A stretch of 64,000 nt of DNA from Histidinibacterium aquaticum (GCF_008710275.1 NZ_VYQE01000001.1:930001-994000), one strand, 5' to 3'; shown: positions 49,898 to 58,286, numbered from the stretch's first letter. Notes: generated by a model not told the origin, from the sequence alone. A program made the numbers and translations.

Positions 49898-51382
49898 ATG
49901 TTCGAAAACCTCTCTGAACGCCTCGGCGGTGTCTTCGACCGGCTGACCAAGCAGGGCTCGCTCTCGGAGGAGGACGTGAAGACCGCGCTGCGAGAGGTGC
50001 GGGTCGCTCTGCTCGAAGCGGACGTCTCGCTGCCGGTGGCGCGCAACTTCATCAAGGCGGTGGAGAAGAAGGCGACCGGGGCCGCGGTGACCAAGTCGGT
50101 CACGCCCGGCCAGCAGGTCGTGAAGATCGTCCACGACGAACTGGTCAGCGTGCTGACCGGCGACGAGGATCCCGGCAAGCTCAAGATCGACAACCCGCCC
50201 GCGCCGATCCTGATGGTCGGCCTGCAGGGCTCGGGCAAGACGACGACCACCGCGAAACTCGCCAAGCGCCTGAAGGAGCGGGACGGCAAGCGGGTTCTCA
50301 TGGCCTCGCTCGACACCAACCGTCCCGCCGCCATGGAGCAGCTCGCGATCCTCGGCAGCCAGATCGGGGTCGACACTCTGCCCATCGTGAAGGGCGAGGA
50401 TGCCGTCGCCATCGCCAAGCGCGCCAAGACGCAGGCGAGCCTCGGCGGCTACGACGTCTACATGCTCGACACCGCGGGCCGCCTGCACATCGACCAGGAG
50501 TTGATCGCCCAGGCCGCCGCCGTGCGCGACGTCGCCAACCCGCGCGAGACGCTGCTGGTGGTCGACGGCCTGACCGGCCAGGACGCGGTCAACGTGGCCG
50601 AGGAATTCGACGACAAGATCGGCGTCTCCGGTGTCGTCCTCACCCGGATGGACGGCGACGGCCGCGGCGGCGCGGCGCTGTCGATGCGCGCGGTCACCGG
50701 CAAGCCCATCCGCTTCGTCGGCCTCGGCGAGAAAATGGACGCCATCGAGGAATTCCATGCCGAGCGGATCGCCGGCCGGATCCTCGGCATGGGCGATATC
50801 GTCTCCCTCGTGGAGAAGGCGCAGCAGACGCTCGAGGCCGAGCAGGCCGAGCGCATGATGAAGCGCTTCCAGAAGGGTCAGTTCAACATGAACGACCTGA
50901 AGATGCAGCTCGAGCAGATGCAGAAGATGGGCGGCATGGAATCGATGCTCTCGATGATGCCGGGTGCCGCCAAGATGCAGAAGCAGATGGGCGAGGCCGG
51001 CATGGATGACAGCATCCTTTCGCGGCAGGTCGCCCTCATCAATTCGATGACCAAGAAGGAGCGCGCCAACCCGCAGGTCCTCCAGGCCTCCCGCAAGAAG
51101 CGGATCGCCAAGGGCGCGGGGCTCGAGGTGAGCGAGCTCAACAAGCTCCTCAAGCAGCATCGGCAGATGTCCGACGTGATGAAGAAGATGGGCCGCATGG
51201 GGAAAGGCGGCGCCATGAAGCAGATGATGAAGGGCATGTTCGGCAAGGGTGGCCCCTCCGAGGCCGACCTCGCGCAGGCCCAGGCCGAGGTGGGCAAGAT
51301 GGGCGGAATGCCCGGCGGAATGCCCGGCATGGGCAGCGGCGGCCTGCCGCCCGGCCTCTCGGGGTTCGGCAAGAAGAAGTGA
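49898..51382 (+). CDS. ffh: Signal recognition particle protein
   Basis: Ffh binds signal sequences and 4.5S RNA and targets ribosomes to the membrane with FtsY. The 494-residue protein has the N domain, the GTPase domain (P-loop GLQGSGKTTTTAKLAKRL, DTAGRLHID, TRMDGDGRGGAAL) and the methionine-rich M domain from about residue 330. The C terminus is a long Gly/Met/Pro tail (about residues 425-490). It heads a block that continues with GNAT genes and ribosomal protein genes. Confidence 0.97.
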   Translation: MFENLSERLGGVFDRLTKQGSLSEEDVKTALREVRVALLEADVSLPVARNFIKAVEKKATGAAVTKSVTPGQQVVKIVHDELVSVLTGDEDPGKLKIDNPPAPILMVGLQGSGKTTTTAKLAKRLKERDGKRVLMASLDTNRPAAMEQLAILGSQIGVDTLPIVKGEDAVAIAKRAKTQASLGGYDVYMLDTAGRLHIDQELIAQAAAVRDVANPRETLLVVDGLTGQDAVNVAEEFDDKIGVSGVVLTRMDGDGRGGAALSMRAVTGKPIRFVGLGEKMDAIEEFHAERIAGRILGMGDIVSLVEKAQQTLEAEQAERMMKRFQKGQFNMNDLKMQLEQMQKMGGMESMLSMMPGAAKMQKQMGEAGMDDSILSRQVALINSMTKKERANPQVLQASRKKRIAKGAGLEVSELNKLLKQHRQMSDVMKKMGRMGKGGAMKQMMKGMFGKGGPSEADLAQAQAEVGKMGGMPGGMPGMGSGGLPPGLSGFGKKK

Positions 51383-51386
51383 CGCC

Positions 51387-51935
51387 ATGAGAGCCCGAAC
51401 CGACATGCGCTCCGGTCCCGGAAAGCGTGGCGCGAGCCGCCTGCCTCCCGAGACCCCCCGCCTCCGGCTGGTGATGCCGCGAGAGGCGCATCGCGTCGCG
51501 CACGAGGCTTTCTGCGCGAGCGACCGGAGCCATGCCGGGATGACGGACCAGGACGCCGGCGATTTCGCCGCGCTCGTCCGACATCACGAGGTCCTAGGCT
51601 ATGGGCCCTTCGTCGCCGAACTCAAGGAGGACGGGCAGGCCATCGGCGTCTTCGGCCCGTTGAAGCTCGACAGCCAGCCCGACCCCGAGATCGTTTTCCT
51701 GATCTGGAACGCCGCGAACGAGGGCCGCGGCCTCGGCTACGAGGCCGCCGTCGCGACCCGCGCCTTCGCCCATTGGGTTCTCGGCTGGCGCAGCGCCGTG
51801 TCCTACATCGCGCCGGGCAATGCCCGGGCCACCCGGCTCGCCATCCGTCTCGGCGCCCTTCGGGACGGCGTCTGGGTGACCCCGAAAGGCAATTCGCTCC
51901 AGGTCTGGCGCCACCCCGATCCGGAGGCGGCATGA
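51387..51935 (+). CDS. GNAT acetyltransferase 1 of 5 in tandem array
   Basis: The 182-residue protein has a RimJ/RimL-like layout: ETPRLRLVMPREAH, then the acetyl-CoA motif NEGRGLGYEAAVATRAF, YIAPGNARATRLAIRLGA, and a final VWRHPDPEA. The first 20 residues are a basic lead that may be an overcalled start. It starts 4 bases after the ffh stop and overlaps the next GNAT by 4 bases. The shared C-terminal motifs with the next four genes indicate tandem duplication. The acceptor is unknown. Confidence 0.83.
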   Translation: MRARTDMRSGPGKRGASRLPPETPRLRLVMPREAHRVAHEAFCASDRSHAGMTDQDAGDFAALVRHHEVLGYGPFVAELKEDGQAIGVFGPLKLDSQPDPEIVFLIWNAANEGRGLGYEAAVATRAFAHWVLGWRSAVSYIAPGNARATRLAIRLGALRDGVWVTPKGNSLQVWRHPDPEAA

Positions 51936-52459
51936 TCGAGCGTCTGGAAACCGAGCGCCTGATCCTGCGCAAGCCCGCCGCCCGCGACTGGGAGATGGGG
52001 CGCGATTTCTTCATGTCCGAGCGGGCGAAGGGGATCGGCGGCCCATATGAGGAGGGCCGCGCCTGGCTCATCTTCGCCGCCGAGATCGGTCACTGGGAGA
52101 TCCGCGGCTACGGCATGTTCGCCGTCACCCGGAAGGGCGAGGACCGCGCGCTCGGACTTATCGGCCCCTGGGTGCCTTCGATCTGGCCCGAGACGGAGGT
52201 CGGCTGGACGATCTGGGACCCCTCGGTCGAGGGAACCGGCATCGCCACCGAGGCCGCTCGCGCCTGTGTGCTGCATGCCTACCGTGACCTCGGCTGGTCC
52301 ACGGTTGTCAGCTATATCGCCCCGGACAACCACCGCTCCATACGTCTCGCCGAGAAGCTGGGCGCCGTCCACGACGTGCATGCGAAACAGCCGATGAAGG
52401 ACAAGCCCTCGCTCGTCTATCGTCATCCGCGCCCGGCCGACGAACGGGGCGCGGCATGA
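51932..52459 (+). CDS. GNAT acetyltransferase 2 of 5
   Basis: This 175-residue member starts MIERLETERLILRKPAARDW and has YIAPDNHRSIRLAEKLGA and a VYRHPRP end. In its acetyl-CoA motif (VEGTGIATEAARA) the usual R/Q is replaced by Thr, which may weaken cofactor binding. It is coupled to both neighbours by ATGA overlaps. Confidence 0.85.
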   Translation: MIERLETERLILRKPAARDWEMGRDFFMSERAKGIGGPYEEGRAWLIFAAEIGHWEIRGYGMFAVTRKGEDRALGLIGPWVPSIWPETEVGWTIWDPSVEGTGIATEAARACVLHAYRDLGWSTVVSYIAPDNHRSIRLAEKLGAVHDVHAKQPMKDKPSLVYRHPRPADERGAA

Positions 52460-53028
52460 CCGAGCGCCCCTGGCTCAATCCCCCTCCTGGCCCCGCGGCG
52501 GAGCGCGCCGCCGGCGTGACCGAAGCGATCCCTTCGCTGGAGACGCGTCGTCTGCGGCTACGCGCGCCGCGGCTCGACGACTGGCCCGTTCTCGAACCGA
52601 TCTGGACGACAGAGCACGGCCGCCATATCGGCGGCCCGATGTCGCCCGAGGAGGCCTGGCTGGACTTCAACCAGATCGTGGCCTCCTGGCTGCTGCGCGG
52701 TTTCGGGGCCTTTACCATCGAAGACCTCGAGACCGGCCGCGTCCTCGGCATCGCGACGCTTGATCATGAGTGGGGCGACCCGGAGCCCGAGATAGGCTGG
52801 CTGCTGATCCCCGAGGCCGAGGGGCGCGGCTTTGCCGTCGAGGCCGGCCGCGCGCTGATCAGCCATGCGCGGGAGTTGCTCGGCGGGCAGGATTTCGTGG
52901 CCTACATGGACGCGAGCCACGAGCGGTCGATCCGCGTCGCCGAGGCGCTCGGCGGCAAGCTGGACGAGGCGCGGCACCCCGAGGACAAGGATGTTCTCGT
53001 CTACCGGTTCGAGGAGGAGGACGCATGA
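52456..53028 (+). CDS. GNAT acetyltransferase 3 of 5
   Basis: The 190-residue member has an extra N-terminal Pro-rich lead (about 20 residues) before SLETRRLRLRAPRLDDW. The acetyl-CoA motif is AEGRGFAVEAGRALI, followed by YMDASHERSIRVAEALGG. It ends in an acidic tail (FEEEDA) rather than the RHP motif of its sisters. It overlaps both neighbouring GNAT genes by 4 bases. Confidence 0.85.
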   Translation: MTERPWLNPPPGPAAERAAGVTEAIPSLETRRLRLRAPRLDDWPVLEPIWTTEHGRHIGGPMSPEEAWLDFNQIVASWLLRGFGAFTIEDLETGRVLGIATLDHEWGDPEPEIGWLLIPEAEGRGFAVEAGRALISHARELLGGQDFVAYMDASHERSIRVAEALGGKLDEARHPEDKDVLVYRFEEEDA

Positions 53029-53534
53029 CGATCCCGACCCTCAGAACCGAGAGACTGGTGCTGCGGCCCTACGAGATGTCGGACTTCGCGTCCTACAGCG
53101 CCTTTCTCGCGTCGCCGTCGGCGGCCCACATGGCAGACGACGGCGGAAGCAGCGCCTGGGACTGGTTCTGCCACGATGTGGCGAGCTGGCACCTCAAGGG
53201 GTTCGGCAGCCTGACCGTCACGGAAGCCGAGGGCGGCCGCCCACTCGGTCATGTAGGCATCCACCAGCCGCCGCGCTTCCCGGAGATCGAGATGGGCTGG
53301 TTCCTCTACGACGGCGCCACGGGCAAGGGCTTCGCCTTCGAGGCCGCCGCCGCCCTGCGCGCTCATGTCACCGAGCGCATGAAGCTTCCGTCTCTCGTGA
53401 GCTACATCGACCGCGAGAACGCCGCCTCGATCCGACTGGCCGAACGCCTCGGCGCGCGGCTCGACCCCGATGCCGCGCGGCCCGAGGGCGACGACTGCCT
53501 GGTCTACCGTCACCCCCTGGGAGAGGCGGCATGA
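53025..53534 (+). CDS. GNAT acetyltransferase 4 of 5
   Basis: The 169-residue member starts MTIPTLRTERLVLRPYEMSD and has ATGKGFAFEAAAALRAH as acetyl-CoA motif, YIDRENAASIRLAERLGA, and the VYRHPLGEA end. It is the shortest of the array and overlaps both neighbours by 4 bases. Confidence 0.85.
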   Translation: MTIPTLRTERLVLRPYEMSDFASYSAFLASPSAAHMADDGGSSAWDWFCHDVASWHLKGFGSLTVTEAEGGRPLGHVGIHQPPRFPEIEMGWFLYDGATGKGFAFEAAAALRAHVTERMKLPSLVSYIDRENAASIRLAERLGARLDPDAARPEGDDCLVYRHPLGEAA

Positions 53535-54070
53535 CCGAGACCGTGATCCACATCCCGACGCTCGAAACCGAGCGGCTGCGTCTCCGGGCGCCGGAGCAGC
53601 GCGACTTCGAGGCCTACGCCGACTATTGCGCCGGTGACAGGTCGCGGACCGTCGGCGGACCTTTCGACCGTTCGGCGGCCTTCGACCGGTTCTGCGCTCT
53701 GATCGGCCACTGGCAGATACGCGGATACGGCCGCTGGATCGTCGCGGACCGTGCCACCGATGCGGCCCTGGGCCTGTCGGGTCTCTTCCGCCCGGAGGGC
53801 TGGCCCGAGCCGGAGATCGCCTGGACCGTTTTCGACCATGCCGAAGGCCGCGGCGTGGCCTTCGAGGCCGCGAAAGCCGTTCGCGCCCATGCCTACGAGA
53901 CCCTCGGCTGGTCCACCGTCATGAGCGCGATCGACCCCGAGAACGCCAGATCCATCGCCCTCGCCCGCCGCATGGGCTGCACGCCAGAGGGCGAGTTTCA
54001 TCACCCCGTCTACGGGCGGCTCGGCATCTGGCGGCATGTCGCCCCCGCCGAGATCAAGGAGAGCGTCTGA
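53531..54070 (+). CDS. GNAT acetyltransferase 5 of 5
   Basis: The 179-residue member has TLETERLRLRAPEQRDF, the acetyl-CoA motif AEGRGVAFEAAKAVRAH, AIDPENARSIALARRMGC, and an IWRHVAP end. Its TGA overlaps the chorismate mutase ATG (TGATG), linking the GNAT array to the downstream genes. Confidence 0.85.
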   Translation: MTETVIHIPTLETERLRLRAPEQRDFEAYADYCAGDRSRTVGGPFDRSAAFDRFCALIGHWQIRGYGRWIVADRATDAALGLSGLFRPEGWPEPEIAWTVFDHAEGRGVAFEAAKAVRAHAYETLGWSTVMSAIDPENARSIALARRMGCTPEGEFHHPVYGRLGIWRHVAPAEIKESV

Positions 54071-54369
54071 TGACCGAGACCACTGCCGCCCGCGCCGCGG
54101 AGCTCCTTCGCGAGCACCGGGAGAGCATCGACCGGCTCGATGCGATCCTCGTCTTCACGCTCGCCGAACGGTTCAAGCACACGCAGGCCGTGGGCCGGCT
54201 CAAGGCCCAACACGACCTGCCCCCCGCCGATCCGGTCCGCGAAGAGGCCCAGATCGCGCGGCTCACCGATCTTGCGAAGGCGGCCGATCTCGACCCCGCT
54301 TTCGCCAAGAAATTCCTGGCCTTCATCATCCAGGAAGTCATCCAGCACCACAAGAAGCTGAACGCCTGA
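54070..54369 (+). CDS. Chorismate mutase (AroQ class)
   Basis: The 99-residue all-helical protein fits AroQ-type chorismate mutase, converting chorismate to prephenate for phenylalanine and tyrosine. Blocks are [41 protein letters not shown], and the C-terminal helix [13 protein letters not shown]. It is coupled to the last GNAT gene and followed 46 bases later by rpsP. Confidence 0.88.
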   Translation: MTETTAARAAELLREHRESIDRLDAILVFTLAERFKHTQAVGRLKAQHDLPPADPVREEAQIARLTDLAKAADLDPAFAKKFLAFIIQEVIQHHKKLNA

Positions 54370-54415
54370 CGGGCCCGGAGGCCCGCCTCACGCCATTCGA
54401 AAGGAGATACTCACG

Positions 54416-54811
54416 ATGGCCATGAAGATCAGACTGTCCCGCGGCGGTTCCAAGAAGCGCCCGTTCTACTCCATCGTCGCCGCCGACAGCCGCATGCCGC
54501 GCGACGGCCGCTTCATCGAGAAGCTCGGCACCTACAACCCGCTGCTGCCCAAGGACAGCGAAGAGCGGGTGAAGATGGATCTCGAGCGGGTGCAGTACTG
54601 GCTCGACCAGGGCGCCCAGCCCTCCGACCGTGTCTCTCGTTTCCTCGAGGGAGCGGGCGTGCTCGAGAAGAAGACCCGCAACAACCCGAACAAGGCGAAG
54701 CCGGGCAAGGCCGCCCAGGAGCGCGCCGCCGCCCGGGCCGAGAAGGAAGCCGCCGCCGCCGAAGCCGCGAATGCCGGCGACGAGGCTGCTGCGGAAGAGA
54801 CCACCGAGTGA
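54416..54811 (+). CDS. rpsP: 30S ribosomal protein S16
   Basis: The 131-residue protein has the S16 core ([46 protein letters not shown]), then a C-terminal extension of about 45 residues rich in Ala, Glu and Lys. Such extensions are common in alphaproteobacteria. A strong AAGGAG site precedes the ATG. A hairpin lies in the gap before rimM. Confidence 0.96.
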   Translation: MAMKIRLSRGGSKKRPFYSIVAADSRMPRDGRFIEKLGTYNPLLPKDSEERVKMDLERVQYWLDQGAQPSDRVSRFLEGAGVLEKKTRNNPNKAKPGKAAQERAAARAEKEAAAAEAANAGDEAAAEETTE

Positions 54812-54819
54812 TCGGTGCG

Positions 54820-54845
54820 GGGGCCGGACTCACGGGTCCGGCCCC
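54820..54845 (+). promoter_or_regulatory. Intercistronic hairpin between rpsP and rimM
   Basis: GGGGCCGGAC (54820-54829) and GTCCGGCCCC (54836-54845) form a perfect 10-bp stem with a six-base loop in the 52-base rpsP-rimM gap. No T-run follows. It may reduce rimM relative to rpsP expression, as less RimM than S16 is needed; this is inference. Confidence 0.6.
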
Positions 54846-54863
54846 TCCAGCGGGAGGCCAAGC

Positions 54864-55382
54864 ATGACTGATCGTGTCATCGTCGGCGCCCTGGCCGGAG
54901 CATTCGGCGTACGGGGCGAGGTGCGGCTCAAGAGCTTCTGCGCCGACCCCGCCGCCATCGTCGACTACGCGCCGCTCTACTCCGCGGACGGCAAGCGCTT
55001 CGCCGAGCTGGTCCTGACCGGCGAGGCCAAGGGTTCGCTCGTCGCGCGCGTCGACGGCGTGACGACAAAGGAAGAGGCCGACGCCCTGAAGGGAACGGAG
55101 CTCTACGCCGACCGCGAGCGTCTGCCCGAGCTCGAGGAAGACGAGTTCTACCACGCAGATCTCATCGGCCTGCCGGTCCACGATACGGGCGGGGCTCTGC
55201 TCGGCCATGTGAAGGCCGTCCATGACCACGGGGCGGGCGACCTCCTCGAGATCCACGGACCGGGGCTGAGCGCCACCGTCCTCCTGCCCTTCACCCGGGA
55301 GATCGTGCCGACCGTCGACATCGGCGCGGGCCGGATCGTTGCCGACCCGCCGGCGGGACTCTTCCCAGAGGATGCGGAGTGA
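54864..55382 (+). CDS. rimM: Ribosome maturation factor RimM
   Basis: RimM helps assemble the 30S head and binds S19. The 172-residue protein has the N-terminal RimM barrel ([20 protein letters not shown]) and the C-terminal PRC-barrel ([31 protein letters not shown]). The start at 54864 follows a hairpin and matches the family; a longer frame enters rpsP. It overlaps the VOC gene by 4 bases. Confidence 0.94.
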   Translation: MTDRVIVGALAGAFGVRGEVRLKSFCADPAAIVDYAPLYSADGKRFAELVLTGEAKGSLVARVDGVTTKEEADALKGTELYADRERLPELEEDEFYHADLIGLPVHDTGGALLGHVKAVHDHGAGDLLEIHGPGLSATVLLPFTREIVPTVDIGAGRIVADPPAGLFPEDAE

Positions 55383-55807
55383 CGCCGCTCCTTCCGGAGC
55401 TCTACTGCCGCGATCTTGCGACAAGCCTTTCCGTCTACCTGGGACCGCTTGGTTTCGAGACACTCTACGAGCGGACCGGCTTCGCGCGGCTCTCCCATCA
55501 CGGGGCGGAGCTGATGCTCGAAGAGATCACGCCCGACAGTTGGTTCGCCGCGCCCGCGGCGCCGCCGTTCGGCCGGGGCGTGCATTTCCAGATCGCCACG
55601 CCGGATGCCGCAGCGCTCCACCGCGACTGCCGCGCCGCCGACCTTCCGGTTTTCCGGCAAATCGAGGATGCCTGGTACCGGGCGGGCGACCGCTATCTCG
55701 GGCAGCGCCAGTTCGTCGTGGCCGATCCGGATGGATACCTTTTGCGCTTCGCGGAGCCGCTCGGCGAGGCGCGTCATCATCCCGCGGAGGGAAGGACCGT
55801 CACCTGA
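55379..55807 (+). CDS. VOC-family (glyoxalase/bleomycin-resistance-like) protein
   Basis: The 142-residue protein has the paired beta-alpha-beta units of the VOC superfamily ([20 protein letters not shown] and [16 protein letters not shown]). It starts with GTG overlapping the rimM stop. Members act as metal-dependent lyases, dioxygenases or drug-binding proteins; the ligand here is unknown. Its insertion between rimM and trmD is unusual. Confidence 0.8.
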   Translation: MTPLLPELYCRDLATSLSVYLGPLGFETLYERTGFARLSHHGAELMLEEITPDSWFAAPAAPPFGRGVHFQIATPDAAALHRDCRAADLPVFRQIEDAWYRAGDRYLGQRQFVVADPDGYLLRFAEPLGEARHHPAEGRTVT

Positions 55808-55831
55808 GTCGCGGCGCGTTTGCGACCGCAG

Positions 55832-55857
55832 GGAACGTCATGTGACACACCGGCGTT
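55832..55857 (+). promoter_or_regulatory. Candidate ECF-sigma promoter before the DUF1328 gene
   Basis: GGAAC (55832-55836), a 17-base spacer and CGTT (55854-55857) match the alphaproteobacterial GGAAC-N16/17-CGTT promoter of EcfG-type stress sigma factors. It lies 43 bases upstream of the DUF1328 start. Many Rhodobacterales lack EcfG, so the match needs testing. Confidence 0.4.
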
Positions 55858-55899
55858 GGCTGGCGACTGGTACAAGCCCAAGCTGAAAGGCCGTTTCCC

Positions 55900-56061
55900 A
55901 TGATCGAATGGATCCTGATCCTCCTCGCCGTTGCCGCCATCGCAGCCCTGCTCGGCTTCAACAGCCTCGCCGGCGTCGCACTGACAGGCGCCCGCATCCT
56001 GATCTTCGTGGTCCTGATCCTGTTCCTGCTGGTTCTCTTCGGCGTCATCGCGCTCGCCTGA
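55900..56061 (+). CDS. DUF1328-family small membrane protein
   Basis: The 53-residue protein is nearly all hydrophobic, with two helices (residues 4-20 and 33-52) around the motif GFNSLAGVALTGARILIFVV. This is the pattern of DUF1328 (YtjA-type) membrane proteins of unknown function. It may be stress-induced given the possible ECF promoter upstream. Its ends do not overlap its neighbours. Confidence 0.82.
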   Translation: MIEWILILLAVAAIAALLGFNSLAGVALTGARILIFVVLILFLLVLFGVIALA

Positions 56062-56153
56062 CTCAGGCGATGCGGAGGCGCGCCGAAACCGGCTCCGCAT
56101 CGTCCCACTCCACGACAGTTCCCTCCCTCCGCGTTCCGGTCTAGACGGAGCGC

Positions 56154-56948
56154 ATGTCCGACACGCCCAAATCCCACGGCCGAAAATCCATCCGCGCCTC
56201 TCTGCAGCCGCGCGACCTGATGGAGGACCGGGCCGATCTCGCCCGCGCCTGGACGGCGCAGGTCATCACCCTTTTTCCCGATGCCTTCCCCGGTCTTCTC
56301 GGAGAGAGCCTCACCGGCAAGGCCCTGAAGGACGGCATCTGGCAGCTGCGACCCATCGATCTGCGCCGCTTCGGCGAGGGCAAGCACCGCAACGTCGACG
56401 ACACGCCGGCGGGCGGTGGTGCCGGGATGGTGCTGCGCCCCGACGTCGTGGGTGCGGCCATCGAGTCTGCCCGGGAGATGTCCCGGGGCCGCATGCCCAT
56501 CCTCTACCTCTCGCCGCGCGGCCGTCCGTTCGACCAGGCGATGGCCCGGGACCTCGCGGCCTGCGACGGCGTCACGCTGCTCTGCGGCCGGTTCGAGGGG
56601 GTCGACCAGCGCGTTCTCGATCACTACGAGATCCAGGAGGTCAGCCTCGGCGACTTCGTGATGACCGGCGGAGAGATCGCCGCGCAGGCGCTTATCGACG
56701 CCTGCGTCCGTCTCAGGCCCGGTGTGCTGGGCAACGAGGCCTCGGCCGTTGAAGAGAGCTTTTCCGACGGGCTCCTTGAACATCCACAGTACACCCGCCC
56801 GGCGGAGTGGCAGGGCCGGACCATCCCCGAGGTCCTGCTTTCCGGCCATCACGCCCGCATCGCCGACTGGCGCCGCGCACAGTCAGAAGAACTCACCCGG
56901 GAACGCAGGCCGGACCTCTGGAAAGCCTACAAGGCACGACGGGGCTGA
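56154..56948 (+). CDS. trmD: tRNA (guanine37-N1)-methyltransferase
   Basis: TrmD methylates G37 of tRNAs and prevents frameshifting. The 264-residue SPOUT enzyme has VITLFPDAFPG, the AdoMet knot LYLSPRGRPFDQ and VSLGDFVMTGGEIAAQALID, and the C-terminal HHARIADWRR. The N terminus is about 35 residues longer than the E. coli enzyme; an internal ATG at 56220 would shorten this, but the upstream ATG has the better GGAG site. Confidence 0.94.
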   Translation: MSDTPKSHGRKSIRASLQPRDLMEDRADLARAWTAQVITLFPDAFPGLLGESLTGKALKDGIWQLRPIDLRRFGEGKHRNVDDTPAGGGAGMVLRPDVVGAAIESAREMSRGRMPILYLSPRGRPFDQAMARDLAACDGVTLLCGRFEGVDQRVLDHYEIQEVSLGDFVMTGGEIAAQALIDACVRLRPGVLGNEASAVEESFSDGLLEHPQYTRPAEWQGRTIPEVLLSGHHARIADWRRAQSEELTRERRPDLWKAYKARRG

Positions 56949-57147
56949 CCCCCCCTGCCTCCGAACCGGCTTGATTTCGAGTCTCCCGTTGCGTATGACG
57001 CGCGCGTCCCGGGAGTCGGCTGGCTTGTCCGGGGTGTGATCTTTCGCGCCGCGCGGCATTCTTCTGCCGCCACGGGCGGCGCGGCGGACGACACAAGGAA
57101 TGACGGCTCGAACCTCTGGCGGGCGCATGGGCGGACCCGGTCGAAGA

Positions 57148-57191
57148 CCAGAGCTCTGGAGACGCGAGACACCTTCACGGACCAACCGTGA
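57148..57191 (+). promoter_or_regulatory. Structured leader of rplS
   Basis: The 264-base gap between trmD and rplS has no gene. CCAGAGCTCTGG (57148-57159) is a perfect palindrome, and TCACGG (57175-57180) pairs with CCGTGA (57186-57191) just before the ribosome-binding site AGGAG. The leader may regulate L19 synthesis; I recall similar leader sequence in relatives, but this is unchecked. Confidence 0.4.
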
Positions 57192-57212
57192 GCAGCTTTA
57201 GGAGTTGATCAG

Positions 57213-57626
57213 ATGGACCTGATCGCTGAACTGGAGGCGGAACAGATCGCCTCTCTCGGGAAGAAGATTCCCGACTTCAAGGCGGGCGACACCGTTCGCG
57301 TCGGCTACAAGGTGACCGAGGGTACCCGCACCCGCGTGCAGAACTACGAAGGCGTCTGCATTAGCCGCAAGCACGGCGAGGGGATCGCCGGGTCGTTCAC
57401 CGTCCGCAAGATTTCCTTCGGCGAGGGCGTGGAGCGTGTCTTCCCGCTCTACTCGACCAACATCGAAGAGATCACGGTCGTGCGCCGCGGCAAGATCCGC
57501 CGGGCGAAGCTGTATTACCTCCGCTCGCGCCGCGGCAAGTCGGCCCGTATCGCCGAGCAGACGAACTATCGCGCGCCGAAGCCGAAGAGCGACGGCAAGA
57601 AGCCGGTGCAAGGATCCGCGACATGA
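57213..57626 (+). CDS. rplS: 50S ribosomal protein L19
   Basis: L19 lies at the 30S-50S interface. The 137-residue protein has the L19 core ([69 protein letters not shown]). It has a basic C-terminal tail longer than in E. coli. It is coupled to rpmE by an ATGA overlap. Confidence 0.97.
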   Translation: MDLIAELEAEQIASLGKKIPDFKAGDTVRVGYKVTEGTRTRVQNYEGVCISRKHGEGIAGSFTVRKISFGEGVERVFPLYSTNIEEITVVRRGKIRRAKLYYLRSRRGKSARIAEQTNYRAPKPKSDGKKPVQGSAT

Positions 57627-57844
57627 AAAAAGACATCCACCCCGACTACCACCTCATCGACGTGAAACTCACGAACGGCGACGTCGTGCAGATGAAGTCG
57701 ACCTGGGGCAAGGAGGGGGAGCAGCTCTCCCTCGACATCGACCCCTCCGTTCACCCGGCCTGGACCGGTGGCGGCACCCGCCTGATGGACACCGGCGGCC
57801 GCGTGTCGAAGTTCAAGAAGAAGTACGAGGGCTTGGGCTTCTGA
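57623..57844 (+). CDS. rpmE: 50S ribosomal protein L31, cysteine-free form
   Basis: The 73-residue protein starts [20 protein letters not shown] and has [21 protein letters not shown], typical of L31. There is no cysteine at all, so it is a zinc-independent (C-minus) form that cannot act as a zinc store. The ATG overlaps the rplS stop. An intrinsic terminator-like hairpin follows. Confidence 0.93.
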   Translation: MKKDIHPDYHLIDVKLTNGDVVQMKSTWGKEGEQLSLDIDPSVHPAWTGGGTRLMDTGGRVSKFKKKYEGLGF

Positions 57845-57867
57845 GAGCCACCCCTTTCGACGACCGG

Positions 57868-57889
57868 ACGCCGCCCCTCGGGGCGGCGT
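57868..57889 (+). terminator. Terminator after rpmE
   Basis: ACGCCGCCCC (57868-57877) and GGGGCGGCGT (57880-57889) form a 10-bp stem with a minimal loop, followed by TCCTCTTTCC. This is a likely, if T-poor, terminator of the rplS-rpmE transcript. Confidence 0.75.
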
Positions 57890-58286
57890 TCCTCTTTCCG
57901 GGGGCCGGTTTCCGCTTGATGAGGTGTTCGCCGGGTCAGAAGGCGGTGCTCTGGTCGATGAGTCCTGCGCTCGCTCGGGGTCCATGTAGATGATGACCCG
58001 CCCGCCGGGCACGTCGGCCCCGATCGCCGACCAGCTCCGTCCCGCATCGCGACACCCCGCCCTATGCCGCTAGGTGAGCCTAGCAGGCCGAAACGCCGTC
58101 CGGAACCGGCTCCCGATCAGGCTATTGCAGCCGACCGACCGGCGCACCGCGGGGAGATGAGTCCCCCGCGCCACGCGTCGCGGGCTTTGCCCTCGGACTT
58201 CTTTCATTCCCCCGATACGGGCTTTAGTTTTGCGCAAACAAAGAACGCCGCCGGGCATTGGCGGCGCGGGCAAGGGGCCGTTGGCA
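57890..58286. other. Gene-free region between rpmE and mipZ
   Basis: No whole gene is supported. A minus-strand reading near 57970-58050 gives WSAIGADVPGGRVIIYMDPE, which looks protein-like, but the frame is open at neither end with a good start, so it may be a gene remnant. A 10-bp palindrome TTTGCGCAAA (58229-58238) and a hairpin (58246-58252 with 58260-58266) lie just upstream of mipZ and may be part of its control region. Confidence 0.4.

Noticed and set aside
51387-54070. GNAT array as a toxin-antitoxin (TacAT-like) or defence cluster
   Set aside because: No ribbon-helix-helix antitoxin gene is present, the members resemble RimJ/RimL rather than toxin GNATs, and the setting is a housekeeping ribosomal gene block.
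57566-58012. 148-codon minus-strand frame overlapping rpmE and rplS
   Set aside because: Most of it is antisense to ribosomal protein genes and Arg/Pro-rich. Only a short segment outside looked protein-like and is reported separately.
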